A DNA stretch of 64,000 nt. Source: Diabrotica undecimpunctata (lineage: Eukaryota > Arthropoda > Insecta > Coleoptera > Chrysomelidae). Positions within the stretch are counted from its first letter, which is position 1, and every line of letters starts with the position of its first letter. Both the position numbers and the translations under genes were made by a program. The notes beneath the pieces were generated by a model. It was given only the letters and a program-made list of their open reading frames with translations. It was not told the DNA's origin and did not search any database. Location: positions 116,790,458 to 116,854,457 of the forward strand of contig NC_092806.1 in the NCBI RefSeq assembly GCF_040954645.1, read 5' to 3'. Below are positions 45,772 to 57,353 of this stretch, in pieces.

Positions 45772-45970
45772 TTCTTGAATAAAGCTCATGTTGATTGAGA
45801 CTGCCTGAATGACAATTGTGCAAGCCAAAGGAAAAAAAATGTCTTATATTCTCTGATAATAGGGCATGAGGTATATTCTCAGACTCACGACAGTGGCCCA
45901 AAAATTAACAAAACAAATGTACTGGCTGATTATTCAGTAGAATAAAAGTCAAAGAAGAAGAAGAATAAAT
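45772..45970 (+). repeat. Short noncoding unit ending in GAAGAAGAAGAA
   Basis: About 200 bp following the LINE tail that itself ends with AAAGAAGAAGAAGAAT near 45,953-45,966. Looks like a 3' UTR fragment of another LINE or a short nonautonomous partner. Confidence 0.4.
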
Positions 45971-48555
45971 TTATTATATGTTTAAGGTTTGTTAACCAAA
46001 AACAATTTCGTTTTTTTTTTAATATTGTTTGTTAAATAGACTTCAATTTCAAAGCCAGATTTAAAATGTCAAATAAAGATTTTATTTTATAGAATGTTGC
46101 TTATTTTTAACAGGATATTTAATAAAAAGCATTAAACAAGTGTGGTCAAAAATAAGTAAGTGAACAGTTGAAAGTGTCTTAAAAATATGCATAAAAGATT
46201 TAAATAAACAATGGTACCTAATAATCTTATTCGATAAACATTATAAAGTCATATGCAAGGGGAGGTTATGCTCAGGTTAGACGAGAAAAATGCAAAGGCT
46301 GGAGGAAGAAGAAAGTATAAAAACACAAATATAGTTTTATAAAATTAATACTATGAAAAAACATATATTTTGCAAATTTCTTGACGGATATTAAAAGGCA
46401 AACTTAAGAATAAACGGTTTTATAGAAAAATTTAAATAAATATCTGTCATTTCAATTTTACTACACTTTAGTACTATTTTACTACAATTTATCAAAATTG
46501 ATAAATATAGATAATAATGTAACCTTGAAGTAAAAAGATAAAACATAATATAATATGAATTTGTTATACGGAAATAGTTAGATCATTATTCATTAATGAT
46601 AAAACATTGTAAAAATAAAGAGTTATCTACCAAGATGTTTTGGTTTTACGTTTGTTGTGAATATTGTGGAAATATCTTAGACGATAATGCCGCCCTTAGT
46701 ACAACCCACGAAACCGACAAGTAGATATCAAATTTCTGAAAAAGGTACGAATTCTAACGAATATGTATATCTACTTCATCGTTAAACTTGCATCTCCACA
46801 AAAATAGAACAGTAAAAAGCTTATTCAGAGGTATTGGTGTGTCACAGCCCCTCCTTTTATGGGGGCCGTGTGCAAATCAGTTTATAGACTAAGTCTCTCC
46901 AACAGCCGGCAGCAGACACTCCGAATAGTGGTTGTAGTGAGGACACTAAGCCCTTATCCACCACACTTACTCGATTCCGAAAAGGTACACCAATTACCAA
47001 CCTAATTTTCTTTTTTAAATAACGCGAGTGCTTTTACCAACGTTACGAAAATTACAGTGCTGATTGTGCTTTTAGTGTTTACCTGCATGAGCTGCTGCCA
47101 TATTTGGTATCTGATAATATGAGAGTAGCGCTGGCGCCGCGCCAGGAAAATTATTTTTAACATCACCATCTGTGTTTGTGTAATATTATGCCTTTGGCTG
47201 GTGGCCAAGTGACCTACTAGAAGCTGCTTAGTAACCCAAGACTGTGCATAATTTGTGATTAAAAAATCCGCTTTTTTAGTGTGCATTTGTGACCATAGTT
47301 TTTTCGCTAGGAAGGCAAATGTTTTTCAATCATAAAAATGTTTTCTTTCTAAACTGTTGCATTTTTAACCAATTTGTTTACATAAAAATCTATTTTTAAA
47401 AACAATAGTTAAATCACAAAATAACTTTTATTAATCAAATATAAATTAATGGAGAAATATAATATAATTTCTACAAACATTGTTTATATTTTGATTATTT
47501 ATTACTTTTTTCAAGCTTTTTGAAATCTTTAGTCACAACAAATACTAAAACAAAATAAAACTGCTTTTACAACTAACAACAACTGTCCATATTTTTAACT
47601 CCATTAAATAATTTATCATAACCGTTTTTTTAATTGTAAAAACGTATTGTAATTAATAACTGCATATATGCATAATACGAGTATGATAAATAACAAATCC
47701 ACATACCTCGAATGCATTAATTATTTTTCGTAAATTTAAATTGTTTAGTTATCTTTTTTTTTAATGTTTTGCGTAAAATAATATCAATCTTTAGATTAAT
47801 AGATGTTTGCTTTAACTTATTCGATATAAAGTTACGATACTTTTTAAATTTTTTTCTGATTTTAAAATAAATTCAAACTTTAATTTAAAAATAAAATACA
47901 GATTTCGTTAAAAAGTTTTTTAACATTTTTTCTCGTTCAGGAAACCTTGACCACAAAAATTCACCACCTTGATTTTTTAGTTTGAACTTTTGCAATTCTT
48001 ACATATCGTTAATTTAATTTTTCTTACTCCTTACACTTGATTATTCCAACATTCGTTTCAACCTGGTGATAAAACATAAAGTTCTGACGAAGTTTTTTGG
48101 CTTCGAGTATCTCTTCTTTCTCCATTTTTCATTTATTATAACACAAAATGGTTTTCCTCTGAATTTAGGTATGTGTTCTGTATCGCTTTTGTTTTAATAT
48201 TTCATAGATTTCATGATTTATAATTTTCTTTTACATATTTCTTTAGTGTTTATCGTTTTACACTAGTCTGGTATGTGGCTTATAAAATATCTCCAGTTTT
48301 TCATACAAAAAAATATATTTTTTTAATATTTCCGTACGTTCATGGACTTGCCTGACTAATTGCAAAAGGCACTAGCTTTTTTGGTCGTAATTTTTTATTC
48401 ATATTTAATGAATTCAACGTTGAACGTTCTTATCCAATCTTAACTTATGGCAGTTTTATTGGAATCTGCATGACCTCCATAGCATTGCTCTACTGCAATC
48501 ATCTCCTGTTGTTTGTCCATTGCTGTAATACTGATTCTAGATATTTAAAATTATT
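45971..48555. other. AT-rich stretch with one GC-richer patch
   Basis: Mostly very AT-rich DNA with no recognised protein. Bases 46,845-46,990 (CACAGCCCCTCCTTTTATGG, CAACAGCCGGCAGCAGACAC) stand out as GC-richer and are unassigned. The minus-strand 94-codon frame at 47,002-47,286 has no recognisable motif. Confidence 0.5.
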
Positions 48556-48559
48556 ACTC

Positions 48560-50000
48560 TTTACAACGATCTTCTTCTTTTTTTCTTTATATAAGCAATT
48601 TTGCTTATTCTAAGACAGGTCATTGCCTTTGTGCAAGATTACAATTCCATTTCTTGCGCGCTCGGCCACCACTTCTTCTACCTTGCTATTTTATTAACTT
48701 ATGTGTCCGCCATTTTGTTACTGATGTGATTGTTTCATTCTTTTTTCGGCCGAGCGTCCACTCGTTTATACCCTGTATAATCCATTTTGTTATGATCTCG
48801 TCACTCATTATTCAGTGTCTCAGCGTATTTCCTGTAATTCTTCTGAGTATTCTCATTTCTGCTGTTTCCATCAAATCTTCTTTTTGATGGGCACCTCATT
48901 ATTTGTCTTATACTAGCTTTACAGATTCTTTGTTCCCTCTCAATGTTAGTGTATTGAATACGCCATGTAGTGTTATTAAAGAATCTTGCTAATCTATTCT
49001 AATCTATTTGCTCTTTGTACTTGATCTCTTACTTCTTTTCCAAAGTCTTTATAGCTGGACAATGTAATCTCAAGGTACTTTATTTTCATTACTGGTACAA
49101 CACTAACTCTATCGATTTCTAGTTTACGTATTATTGGTTTTTTACTGATTACTATTGTTCCAGTTTGCTGAGTTGAAGTCAACATGTTAAACTAAAGTGA
49201 ACTAGTCTTTGAAGCCTATCCTTATTTTGGGCTATTAATATTGTATCGTCTGCGTAAAAAAAATTTTAATTTCTTCGTGACGCTTTATCCACTTATTTAA
49301 GTATTCACAATCATGTGATTACCAAAGATATCATCTTATTTGTAAAAGTAACTAAGAACTCACTACCTGCCAAGGACCCGAGGTACCCAACCATACGCTT
49401 TCTCAAGATCGATGGATACCAAATGATTTTCTTCATTTCCATGTTTTTCAATAGCTGCGTTGATATGCCTTATATAAACCCAAATTTATTTTCGGGTATT
49501 TGGCTTTCCGCACGATACGTCTATCCATTATTCTCTCCCATATTTTCATCGCGTGACTAAATAGCTTTATGGTCGTCTAATTAGTGCTTTGGTAAACATC
49601 TACTTCATTTTTGGGCAAAGGAACTAACATAGTATTTCTTCATTGATCTGGAATTTTTCGTAGCTCCTTAATCCTATTAAATAAACCTGAAGTCAACTTC
49701 TTTCTGTCTTTTGTATTGTTGTTCATACTTCTCCAATATAATTTGTTCCAACTAGTTCAGCTTTCTTTATTGTTTGTAGTCACTTTTTAAGAAACCTCTT
49801 GTTATTTTGTTGGCCATTGCTTTTACTTCATTATCAATATATAGTTTTTTCTACTCTTCTGCTTTAGCTTTTTCTACAGCTACTTTCTTTTGGCCCCTTA
49901 TATTTTGTAGATTTTTATCATACCTCTATGTTAGTTTTATCTTCTTTTTTATTTTTTGTTATACTTCGTTTGACCACGACTAAGTATTTTTACTTTAATT
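48560..50000 (-). mobile_element. LINE reverse transcriptase and tail, decayed
   Basis: Minus strand: linker residues from 50,000, then PDQ-RNTMLVPLPKNEVDVY, IKLFSHAMKIWERIMDRRIV and INLGLYKAYQRS (WR-S-LvPi-KNKGDvq-C-NYRgIkL-SHtMKiWErii), then ISKKPIIRKLEIDRVSVVPV, YLEITLSSYKDFGKEVRDQV, QRANRLE, then the tail with NENTQKNYRK and GYKRVDARPKKE in mixed frames, down to ~48,560. Same family as the copies at 44.6 kb and 54.2 kb. Motifs A and C are not readable. Confidence 0.75.
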
Positions 50001-50169
50001 TTTTTTTCTGATGTTATCATATTCTATGCATCAATAAATAGTTGTTTTGTGCTCTTTTTTGCGCCCAAAATAAAACAAATTTTTTAAAACATTGCTGTGC
50101 TTTATTCTGTATTGAGTAAATTATCTTTGTATTCAATTCCCAACATTCTGGTCATATAACCTCTGGTTT

Positions 50170-51020
50170 GTTTGGTCACAGTTTAGGTTAAGTTAGGTTT
50201 AATATGAGTGGGCGCTTTACCAACCTTCCACTAGACATTAGCGGCATATTGTGGCTCATCCCTGATAAAAAAGTCCTTTCACCAGGGATAAACAGCCTTT
50301 TTAACAAAGTCTGTTATGCTCTTTGAGGCAAGTAACTTGTTGAGAGACCTACGATAATTCGCAGATCATTTCTATTTATATCTAGTAGATATTTGGATCT
50401 CTTCTACGAAGGTTCATGTATAAAAATCATCGAATGTTTGAGATTCAGATATGACGTTTATTCATTCCAGTGGTTACGATTCATCCATAATGATTCTTTT
50501 GACTGTGCTTCTTGCTGTGTCGAGGTAATGATATGGGCCTATAAATATCTCTCCTTAACAAGTAGGTCCACTTTTTCACTCCCTTCAGTACCAGTATATC
50601 CAGGCACCTAGAACAAACTTACTTTCTTACTTTTTCAGATCCGAATCGGATTATAAAAGATAGTTTTAATCCAACTGGAAGTCAATTCGAGTCTATTTCA
50701 ATAAATTTAATGTCAAATGGCTATCTTTCTAATTTTTATAGATCTTTCCCTGAAGTTCCTCTATATTAGTTTCTGCAGGTACATTTTTGTAGCATAAATT
50801 TTTGCTTACAAAGTAGTAAAGTGATTATCTAGGTTTGTATTAGGTATAGCCTTGGTTTTCCTTTGTGTACTTCATCTCCATTGATTTTGGAGCCATCAGC
50901 ATACCAGCATTGATCTTCCACTAAGAAGTTTCGTTTTATATGACTCCCATTCATCCCTTCATAAAAACAAGATACTAAACGGCTTTTCGAAATTAAATTT
51001 AGGTTGAATTGCATCTGGTA
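50170..51020 (-). mobile_element. LINE fragment with RNase H domain
   Basis: Minus strand: DQCWYADGSKINGDEVHKGK (51,014-50,829) has the RNase H start (Y-DGSK with first catalytic Asp). Later VPGYTGTEGSEKVDLLVRRD matches the 'vPGH-GI-GNE-AD-LA' end of the domain, and RNDLRIIVGLSTSYLP with RLFIPGERTFLSGMSHNMPL matches the following region of LINEs with RNase H (I/R1/LOA-type). Stops and frameshifts break it. It ends ~450 bp upstream of the first coding exon of muscle LIM protein. Confidence 0.7.
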
Positions 51021-51468
51021 CCATTTACAACTCTGGATGATTTTTTTTGGTTAAGATTTAAAATAATTGATATTTTGCAATAGACAATTTGTTCTATAGT
51101 AGGTATAAACGCCTAGTTATTCTTAATAGTTTTTAAAATAAGGTTCTCGCCCAACCAAGCGTGGTAAAAATCGTTTTTTGTTTAGCTAGTAGTCTACTAA
51201 TTAACTTTTAATGTTCCCTTAATCATAAAAACCTTTAATATTTTAATTTAATATTTTCTTTAAAATGTAAACAATTATAAATCATATAGTTTAATACAGT
51301 TTTCGAACATCTACTTTAATTAATAGTCACGTTTATTTAGAGCAAAGAAAATACTGTTATAATACGTGCTAGGACTCCTAGAAAATGTTAAACAGTTTTT
51401 TGGTGAAAAACTAATATATTTGATACCTTACAAGTAGTTGTATTCATTTTTATGTTTTATTGCTTCAG
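51021..51468 (+). other. Intron or upstream region of muscle LIM protein
   Basis: AT-rich. It ends with a good 3' splice site: a T-rich stretch TTTTTATGTTTTATTGCTTCAG with AG at 51,467-51,468. A noncoding first exon should therefore lie further upstream; it could not be located. Confidence 0.6.
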
Positions 51469-51605
51469 AACGACCATCAACTAAATCAAAATGCCTTTCA
51501 AACCAGCAGACAACCCAAAATGCCCAAAATGCGGCAAATCCGTATACGCCGCTGAAGAAAAAGTAGCTGGAGGTTACAAATACCACAAATCCTGCTTCAA
51601 ATGCG
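51469..51605 (+). CDS. Mlp: Muscle LIM protein, first coding exon
   Basis: After the acceptor at 51,467-51,468, 22 bases of 5' UTR lead to ATG at 51,491 (context ATCAAAATG). The reading is [20 protein letters not shown] followed by [19 protein letters not shown]. This is the N-terminus and first zinc finger half of an insect muscle LIM protein (Mlp60A/Mlp84B type): zinc ligands CPKC, HKSC and the first Cys of the next pair. The exon ends at 51,605 after the first base of a Gly codon (TGC G, then GTAAAT donor at 51,606). Muscle LIM proteins sit at the Z-disc and stabilise muscle structure. The frame joins exactly to the exon at 52,681. The only host gene recognised in the window; both splice sites and the codons are intact, so it is likely functional. 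Confidence 0.96.
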
Positions 51606-52680
51606 GTAAATATAAATATTTAATTACGTATAAATGGGTAAAACTATGATATTTTATTACTTTCTTCTTAAACATTTATAATGTCGAAAAATATAACTTC
51701 TGAATATATCAGTATTTTGACTTTTGTTCTTTTTTTCGAAGTCTATCTAACTTTTTTTATTTCTTAGACCATATTGTATTCTTCATCAACACTATTTATT
51801 ATCATGTTCTCTATTGACTTGATATTAAAATGTTTAAAAGTTATTTTAAAAGTTTTTCAAAACTAGATCTGATATGAACGATGTCCGAAGAATTACTTAG
51901 TATCAAAGAAAGAAGACAATAATTTAGAAGATCTAATAGTTTGGTGTCTAGTTTCGTAGATATATATTTTATCTTCTCTTCTGAATAATGTTCTTTAATT
52001 GGTCAACTTTGACCAATTGATTAACTCACAGAATTGAAAGTAAAATATCAACATAAAGAACTATATTTCAAAATAAAAATAAATCCTTACGTAGTCATTT
52101 TGTGCAGTAATAATATTAATCTGTTGTTGAAGTACAGACTACCAAGTTTTCAAAAACAGAAAATAAACAAATACGAATATACACTTCAGAAGAGTTTAAA
52201 TTAAAAGAGCGGTACGACAGGGATGTGTATTGTTGCCACTACTGTTCAACGCAGACTGTGAAGAATTTATTGAAAGAGCTCTCAAGGAAAAATTGAGGTT
52301 AATAGAATACCAATTAATAACATTAAATATGAGGACGATATTGTCATGATAGCGGACAACCTTCTTGACCTCCAGAGGCTAATGAACAAAATAGTTTAGT
52401 ATGGAGAGAACTATTGACTACCAACAAACATCAGGAAAACTTAATTTTTTAGGTTTTCAAAAACCCAAAATAATGATGAAAACCTTGATACTGAGTAATA
52501 CTTTAAAACAAATAGATACCTACGACTATCTTGGCACAATAATTAATCGCACTCACGATTCCTAAAAACAAATCAAAGTTCGAATAGAAAAAGCACGAAC
52601 AAACTTACAATAATTATAATATTTATATTAAATACTTGCCACCTTTATTAATTATACTGTTAATATGCTTATTTGCATAG
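51606..52680 (+). other. Intron of muscle LIM protein (1,075 bp) with a LINE scrap
   Basis: Runs from GTAAAT to TTTGCATAG. It contains the LINE fragment at 52,195-52,620 in the same orientation as the gene; the rest is AT-rich unique DNA. Confidence 0.9.
52195..52620 (+). mobile_element. LINE reverse transcriptase scrap inside the muscle LIM protein intron
   Basis: Reads RAVRQGCVLLPLLFNADCEE with FIERALKEKLRL (GVRQGCVLSP-LFN-y-E-i), a decayed palm end, then QIDTYDYLGTIINRTHDS with QIKVRIEKARTNLQ. Stops break it. The catalytic motif C is not readable. It ends ~60 bp before the exon acceptor. Confidence 0.8.
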
Positions 52681-52837
52681 GTATGTGCAATAAAATGCTC
52701 GACTCCACCAACGTAACTGAACACGAAGCTGAATTGTACTGCAAAAATTGCCATGGACGTAAATACGGACCCAAAGGCTACGGATTCGGTGGTGGAGCTG
52801 GGTGCTTAAGTATGGACGATGGAGCCCAATTTAAGGG
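52681..52837 (+). CDS. Mlp: Muscle LIM protein, second coding exon
   Basis: Starts after AG at 52,679-52,680 and completes the split Gly codon (G|GT). It reads [20 protein letters not shown], then [20 protein letters not shown] and [12 protein letters not shown]. It completes the LIM domain (MCNK, YCKNC) and carries the glycine-rich [14 protein letters not shown] segment that includes the family's nuclear-localisation-like basic stretch. The exon ends at 52,837 with GG before a consensus donor GTAAGT (52,838). Phase 2, so at least one more exon follows. In insects the gene may make a short one-LIM product (~92 residues, Mlp60A-like) or long multi-LIM products (Mlp84B-like). No further LIM exon was recognised in the remaining 11 kb. 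Confidence 0.96.
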
Positions 52838-54240
52838 GTAAGTACCGCTAAGTTCTGCCCTTTATCTTTTCATATACACCAACACAAATACCATTCGCCC
52901 AAGAAGTATACACGTCAAAGAAGTTTTAGTCACGAAGACTGCGAATTGAAGATCAAACTTAAACTGATTTGTATAAAAAAAAAACTTCTTTGATGGACGA
53001 TACTTCTGAAACAACCATATCTGGAGGCAAAAATCAAAAACAATTCCCATTTTTTCTAATAGTTGCTTATAAATTTAAGTCACATTGCCGTAGACGAAAT
53101 TGCATAGTAGTTATTTAAAAATATGTATCTAACTGCTTCCCGCCAGCTTTAGACCTCAAAATACTATACAAACACACATTAGCTATGTTATTTATAGTTA
53201 TTTGAGATCTATAAGACCGGTGGATACTGTAGTTTAAAAAATACTAGGTGCTGGGGAAAGAAACTATTTCGTTTATATATTTTCTTCTGGTGGACTGAGG
53301 GCTTTCCTTATCTCTCGTATTCCTTAGTGTTTAAATGTGCTTGTGCTACAAGAATTATTAGTCATATATATCAGAAATATTAGACGAACTCTATCGTAGC
53401 CTTGAGAAATAGTTAAACATATATTTTTTTTAATTATTAAAATTTTATTTAGCTGTGTCTCAGTAAAACTTTTTAAACTAAGATACATCGCTTTTATTCA
53501 AAAATAGAAACTAAAATTATATTATTTATCTAAAAGTTAGTAAATTTCATCTTTAAACGAACGACGCATTCTGCATCGACGAAAAGACGAAATATAAAAA
53601 TAACAATAAATTGCAAGACCTGCACATGTTAATGTTTAAATCTAGTTCTTTTTCGGACAGTAGCTTTCGGAAATATAATATACTTTCTATGACACATTGT
53701 TTTCGAGTTGTGTTGGCAGTAATTTCAAAATATTGTATTCTGTCGTTGATAATGATTGCAAGAAAAAAATAATTCCATACCACAGTCTACAAACCCCGAA
53801 ATCAATGTACCATTAATAAATACTAGCCGTGAAAGCCTAGTCTGTTTAACTATATGCTTTCATCGAATTTATAAATATTAATTAAAATTTTTTGTGGCAT
53901 GATAGAGTCCGTTTAAAGCACTATTTACTTTTCTGATAATATACTGGAACAAAAATATTAAGTAAAGTCAAAAAATAACTGCAGTTTAAGAATGTTATGC
54001 AAAATTTATTTGATTACTTTTGGAAAATTGAAAAAAATATTTCACTGACATGACTTTAGAGTATGTATGGAACATTAGTGATTTAAGATTGTTGTAAAAA
54101 TATTGCTTTTAAGAATTTTAGAAATTTACTTGCAAACATAGCTAGATATACAGATAGGCAAACATAGATAAAGGTAACCACAATCTTGTTTTGGCAGATA
54201 AGTAACTTAAATCAGTATCAGTATTAAACAAGTAATGTAA
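52838..54240. other. AT-rich stretch, probably intron 2 of muscle LIM protein
   Basis: No LIM-like exon or other coding content was recognised. Confidence 0.5.
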
Positions 54241-54740
54241 ATATTATACCTAGGAATTACACTGTCTAGCTATGGAGACCTGGACAAAGAAGTGAGAGAT
54301 CCACTAGAAAAAGCAAATAGACTGGCAGGATGCCTCAATAAAACTATATGGCGAAACAGACACATTAACACTGAGATGAAGTCAAGAATTTATAAAGCCA
54401 GTGTAAGATCAATAATGATATATACCTCAGAAACAAGACCTAACACAGCAACAACGCAAAGGCTACTGGAAACTGCAGATATAAGAGTACTGAGAAGAAT
54501 TACAGAAAATACACTATGAGATCGAAAGAGAAGTGAAGACATTAGAAGAAAATGTAACGTACAGTGTATAAATGAATGGACACAAAATAGAAAAAAAAAT
54601 GGAATAACCACGAAAGCAGAATGGAGGTGACCTGTGTCGTCCAAATAGCAAGAGATATTCACCAATCGGCAGAAGAAGTATCGGGTGATCGCGCAAAAGA
54701 TTGAGTGACAACCTTATATAGAGGTATTAATCCTCCAATG
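54240..54740 (+). mobile_element. LINE 3' fragment
   Basis: Reads LGITLSSYGDLDKEVRDPLE, KANRLAGCLNKTIWRNRHIN, TYTSETRPNT-like IYTSETRPNTATT, LLETADIRVLRRITENTL, then after a stop RKRSEDIRRKCNVQCINEW and a decayed end. Close relative of the LINEs at 44.6-45.8 and 48.6-50.0 kb. The following (AT)n tract may have grown from its tail. Confidence 0.85.
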
Positions 54741-54748
54741 AACAAGAA

Positions 54749-54755
<7 letters not shown>

Positions 54756-54822
<67 letters not shown>
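54756..54822. repeat. (AT)n microsatellite
   Basis: About 33 uninterrupted AT units between two LINEs. Open frames with YIYIY runs through it are artefacts. Confidence 0.97.
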
Positions 54823-54825
<3 letters not shown>

Positions 54826-54827
54826 AA

Positions 54828-56600
54828 AAAGAAGAAGAAGAAGAAACTCAAACTAAAGAAAATAAAAACAGCCTCCAAAACACCTAGAATTAATCTAAGA
54901 AGGCTAAAAGAAGCTGATTTCTGCCAATAGATCAAAGAACAAATACACAAGAAAGTCCAGTAAGTAGAAAGACAAGGACAACTTAACCCTACAGAAAAAT
55001 GGGGAGAGTTAGAGAAGATCCTAAGGAACATCATACAATGACAACTGAAGGACGATACGTCTCCTAAAAGCGAACAATGGATCACAAAAAATAAAGTCAT
55101 TGATGTCGAAAAAGAGAAAAGGCGAGAACAAAACGAACAACAATATAAAAACCTAAATAAAACAATCAAACAAAAAATCAAAGAAGCCAAGGAATTGTGG
55201 CTATCAGAAAAATATGCAAAAATAGAAAAATTAGCAGAACAATATGACATCTTTATACAGAAAAATTGGAAACATATTATACAAAAACCAGAAAATAATA
55301 GAAAATAAAGCAAAAGGAAATTGGAAACATATTGTACAAAAACCAGAAAATAACAATTAAAAGTGCAGAGAAAATAAATAGATAGGAAGAACATATAAAG
55401 AAGCTATTTGAAGACGACGAATGAATGGAGACAATAGAACCAAGAGGTAGACATGGATCTACAATTACCAAAGTGGAAATTAAAAAAAGCACTAAAACGT
55501 ATAAAAAATGGATGAAGCCATCGGACATGATGAAATAGCTACAGAAATCTTAACTATTTTAGAGACTATTAACAGAGAACCACATTGATAAACTATCACA
55601 CACAACAATGAAATTTATTATACCTGGGAAAATCCGAAAGAATGGCTAATATCTGAATTCATCCCAATATGCAAAAACCCAATTTAATGAAGTGTGAAGA
55701 ATATAGAACGATCAGCTTGAAGCATGTTTTAAAGGTCTTGCGAGGAATACATGAACGTGACTACAAAACACTAAACGATAGGACAACAGGAATCTAAGTG
55801 CGATTTAGAAAAGGCTTAGGCACTAGAAAGACACTATTTACTATACAAATGCTCATAGAATAGTTTCGAGATATCAACTGTGACGTATTCATATCTCTAA
55901 TTGACTTTGAGAAAGCCTTCGACAAAATACAACACAGAAGGCTGGAAAACATATTACAGAACAGAGAAATATATGATCAGGATATGAGAATCATTACAAA
56001 TTTATACCTATATAAGAAAACCATAATACGAGTAGACCAACAAAAATCTAAAGAGATACCTAAAAGAAACGGTTTACGACAAGGATGTGTACTATCCCCC
56101 TACTTTCAAGTATGTGTTCAGAAAGTGCCCAAATACAAGTACATTGGATGTTAGCTAAATGAACAATGAGACCGCAGCCTGGAAATAAAACGACGCATAG
56201 CCAAAAGCGCTTTTAATAAGACAAAAGCAGTATTATGCAATGGATAACTGGGAATATAAATTAGAACTAGGGTATTGAGATGGTACGTATTTTCTACCCT
56301 TTTATATGGAGTCTAGAGTGAAGCTTGGATAATTACGGACACAATTAAAATATACTTGCCAGCTTTGAGATGTGGTGTCATCGAAGAATGTGGAAAATAT
56401 CATGGTTGTACAAGGGAAAATGGAAGGAAAAAGAGCACCAGGTAAACGACGCACATCTTGGTTGCAAAATTTAAAGCACTGGAGTGGAAAAACAACAATA
56501 GAACTCTCAGAGCTGCTGCAGATACAGTAAAATATGCCGTGATGATCGCAAATATTCTTTAAACTATGAGGCAAATGAAGAACAAGAAGATAAAGTTATT
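54828..56600 (+). mobile_element. LINE (linker to C-terminus) with reverse transcriptase motif C deleted
   Basis: Starts with a GAAGAAGAAGAAG stretch and a lysine/glutamate-rich linker. Reverse transcriptase pieces: GLGTRKTLFTIQMLIE, motif A ISLIDFEKAFDKIQHRRLEN (~55,893-55,950), RNGLRQGCVLSPYFQVC (~56,070-56,115). Immediately after, near 56,125, comes KYKYIGC-LNEQ-DRSLEIKR of the thumb, so motif C is gone. Then STLLYGV, and the tail KMEGKRAPGKRRTSWLQNLK with HWSGKTTIELSELLQ. The linker holds a direct duplication of GGAAACATATTATACAAAAA (55,268 and 55,322). Many stops. Confidence 0.8.
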
Positions 56601-57343
56601 TTAAGGTATCATTCCGGGCGAATCACACATCTCTTTATTATCATATTTGTTTTGTCAAACTAGTTTTTCTGATAAACCTAAGTTTTCCACTTAAACCCTC
56701 ATTTTTCTTTTTAATAGACAAGTAAACAAATTATTTATTTGGAAATAAAAAACCATTAAATAAGGCACTTGTTACCATAATATCAACATCCTCATTAACT
56801 AAAGGTGCAAAAAGCAAAGAGGTCCTAAATTATGAGAGAATAAATTGCAATATCTGAAGGAAGCATTTCAGCATACCTGCAAGTATAAATAAATTTGAAA
56901 TTGAGAGCCAAAAATCTTCAATTGATACTATCTCAGAGAAGCAAGAATAAAAATAAAATAGAGAGAACCAAGCATTGGGAATTATGTAACAAGGTCTAAC
57001 AATTCATCTACATATTTGTATTGACCGAAAGTTACCGTTACGAGTATGTGATTCAGAAATAACGATACATTCCAACTTCAGTAATGTTCTCGATTAATAT
57101 TTTTTCTATATTTTTGACTTTACTTTATAAAAACAATATAACTATAAGATCCTCTGATTTTATAAAACTAAATAAAAAAATTGTTTTGTATACTGTTTTT
57201 GTTAAGTTACGTTATTTTTTGCTATTTGGCTGAAGAGTAAAATTCAGAGAATTTTATAGTTTGCTTATGATGAAAGCCTGTGCTAATACAGCCCCAAGAA
57301 GACTTGGACTTGATTTTTATTTGTCTCTTTTTTGCCTCCCTAG

Positions 57344-57353
57344 ACAACAATAA
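57344..57353 (+). CDS. Mlp: Possible terminal exon of a short muscle LIM protein form
   Basis: A strong pyrimidine-rich acceptor (TTGTCTCTTTTTTGCCTCCC followed by TAG, ending 57,343) precedes ACAACAATAA. Joined to the GG left by the exon ending at 52,837, it reads Gly-Gln-Gln-stop, giving a 93-residue protein, close to the ~92 residues of one-LIM insect Mlp60A. An AATAAA lies near 57,556. The intron would be 4.5 kb. This is a hypothesis; acceptor-like sites are common in AT-rich DNA. Confidence 0.25.

Noticed and set aside
47002..47286. 94-codon minus-strand frame
   Set aside because: No recognisable domain, AT-rich codons, no splice or promoter support.
51021..51468. Promoter of muscle LIM protein directly upstream of the ATG
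   Set aside because: A strong 3' splice site lies 22 bases before the ATG, so this is more likely intron; the true promoter is further upstream and was not located.
54714..55394. 226-codon minus-strand open frame with YIYIYIY and Phe/Ser-rich stretches
   Set aside because: It runs through the (AT)n tract and the complement of a Lys/Glu-rich LINE linker on the plus strand; a shadow frame.
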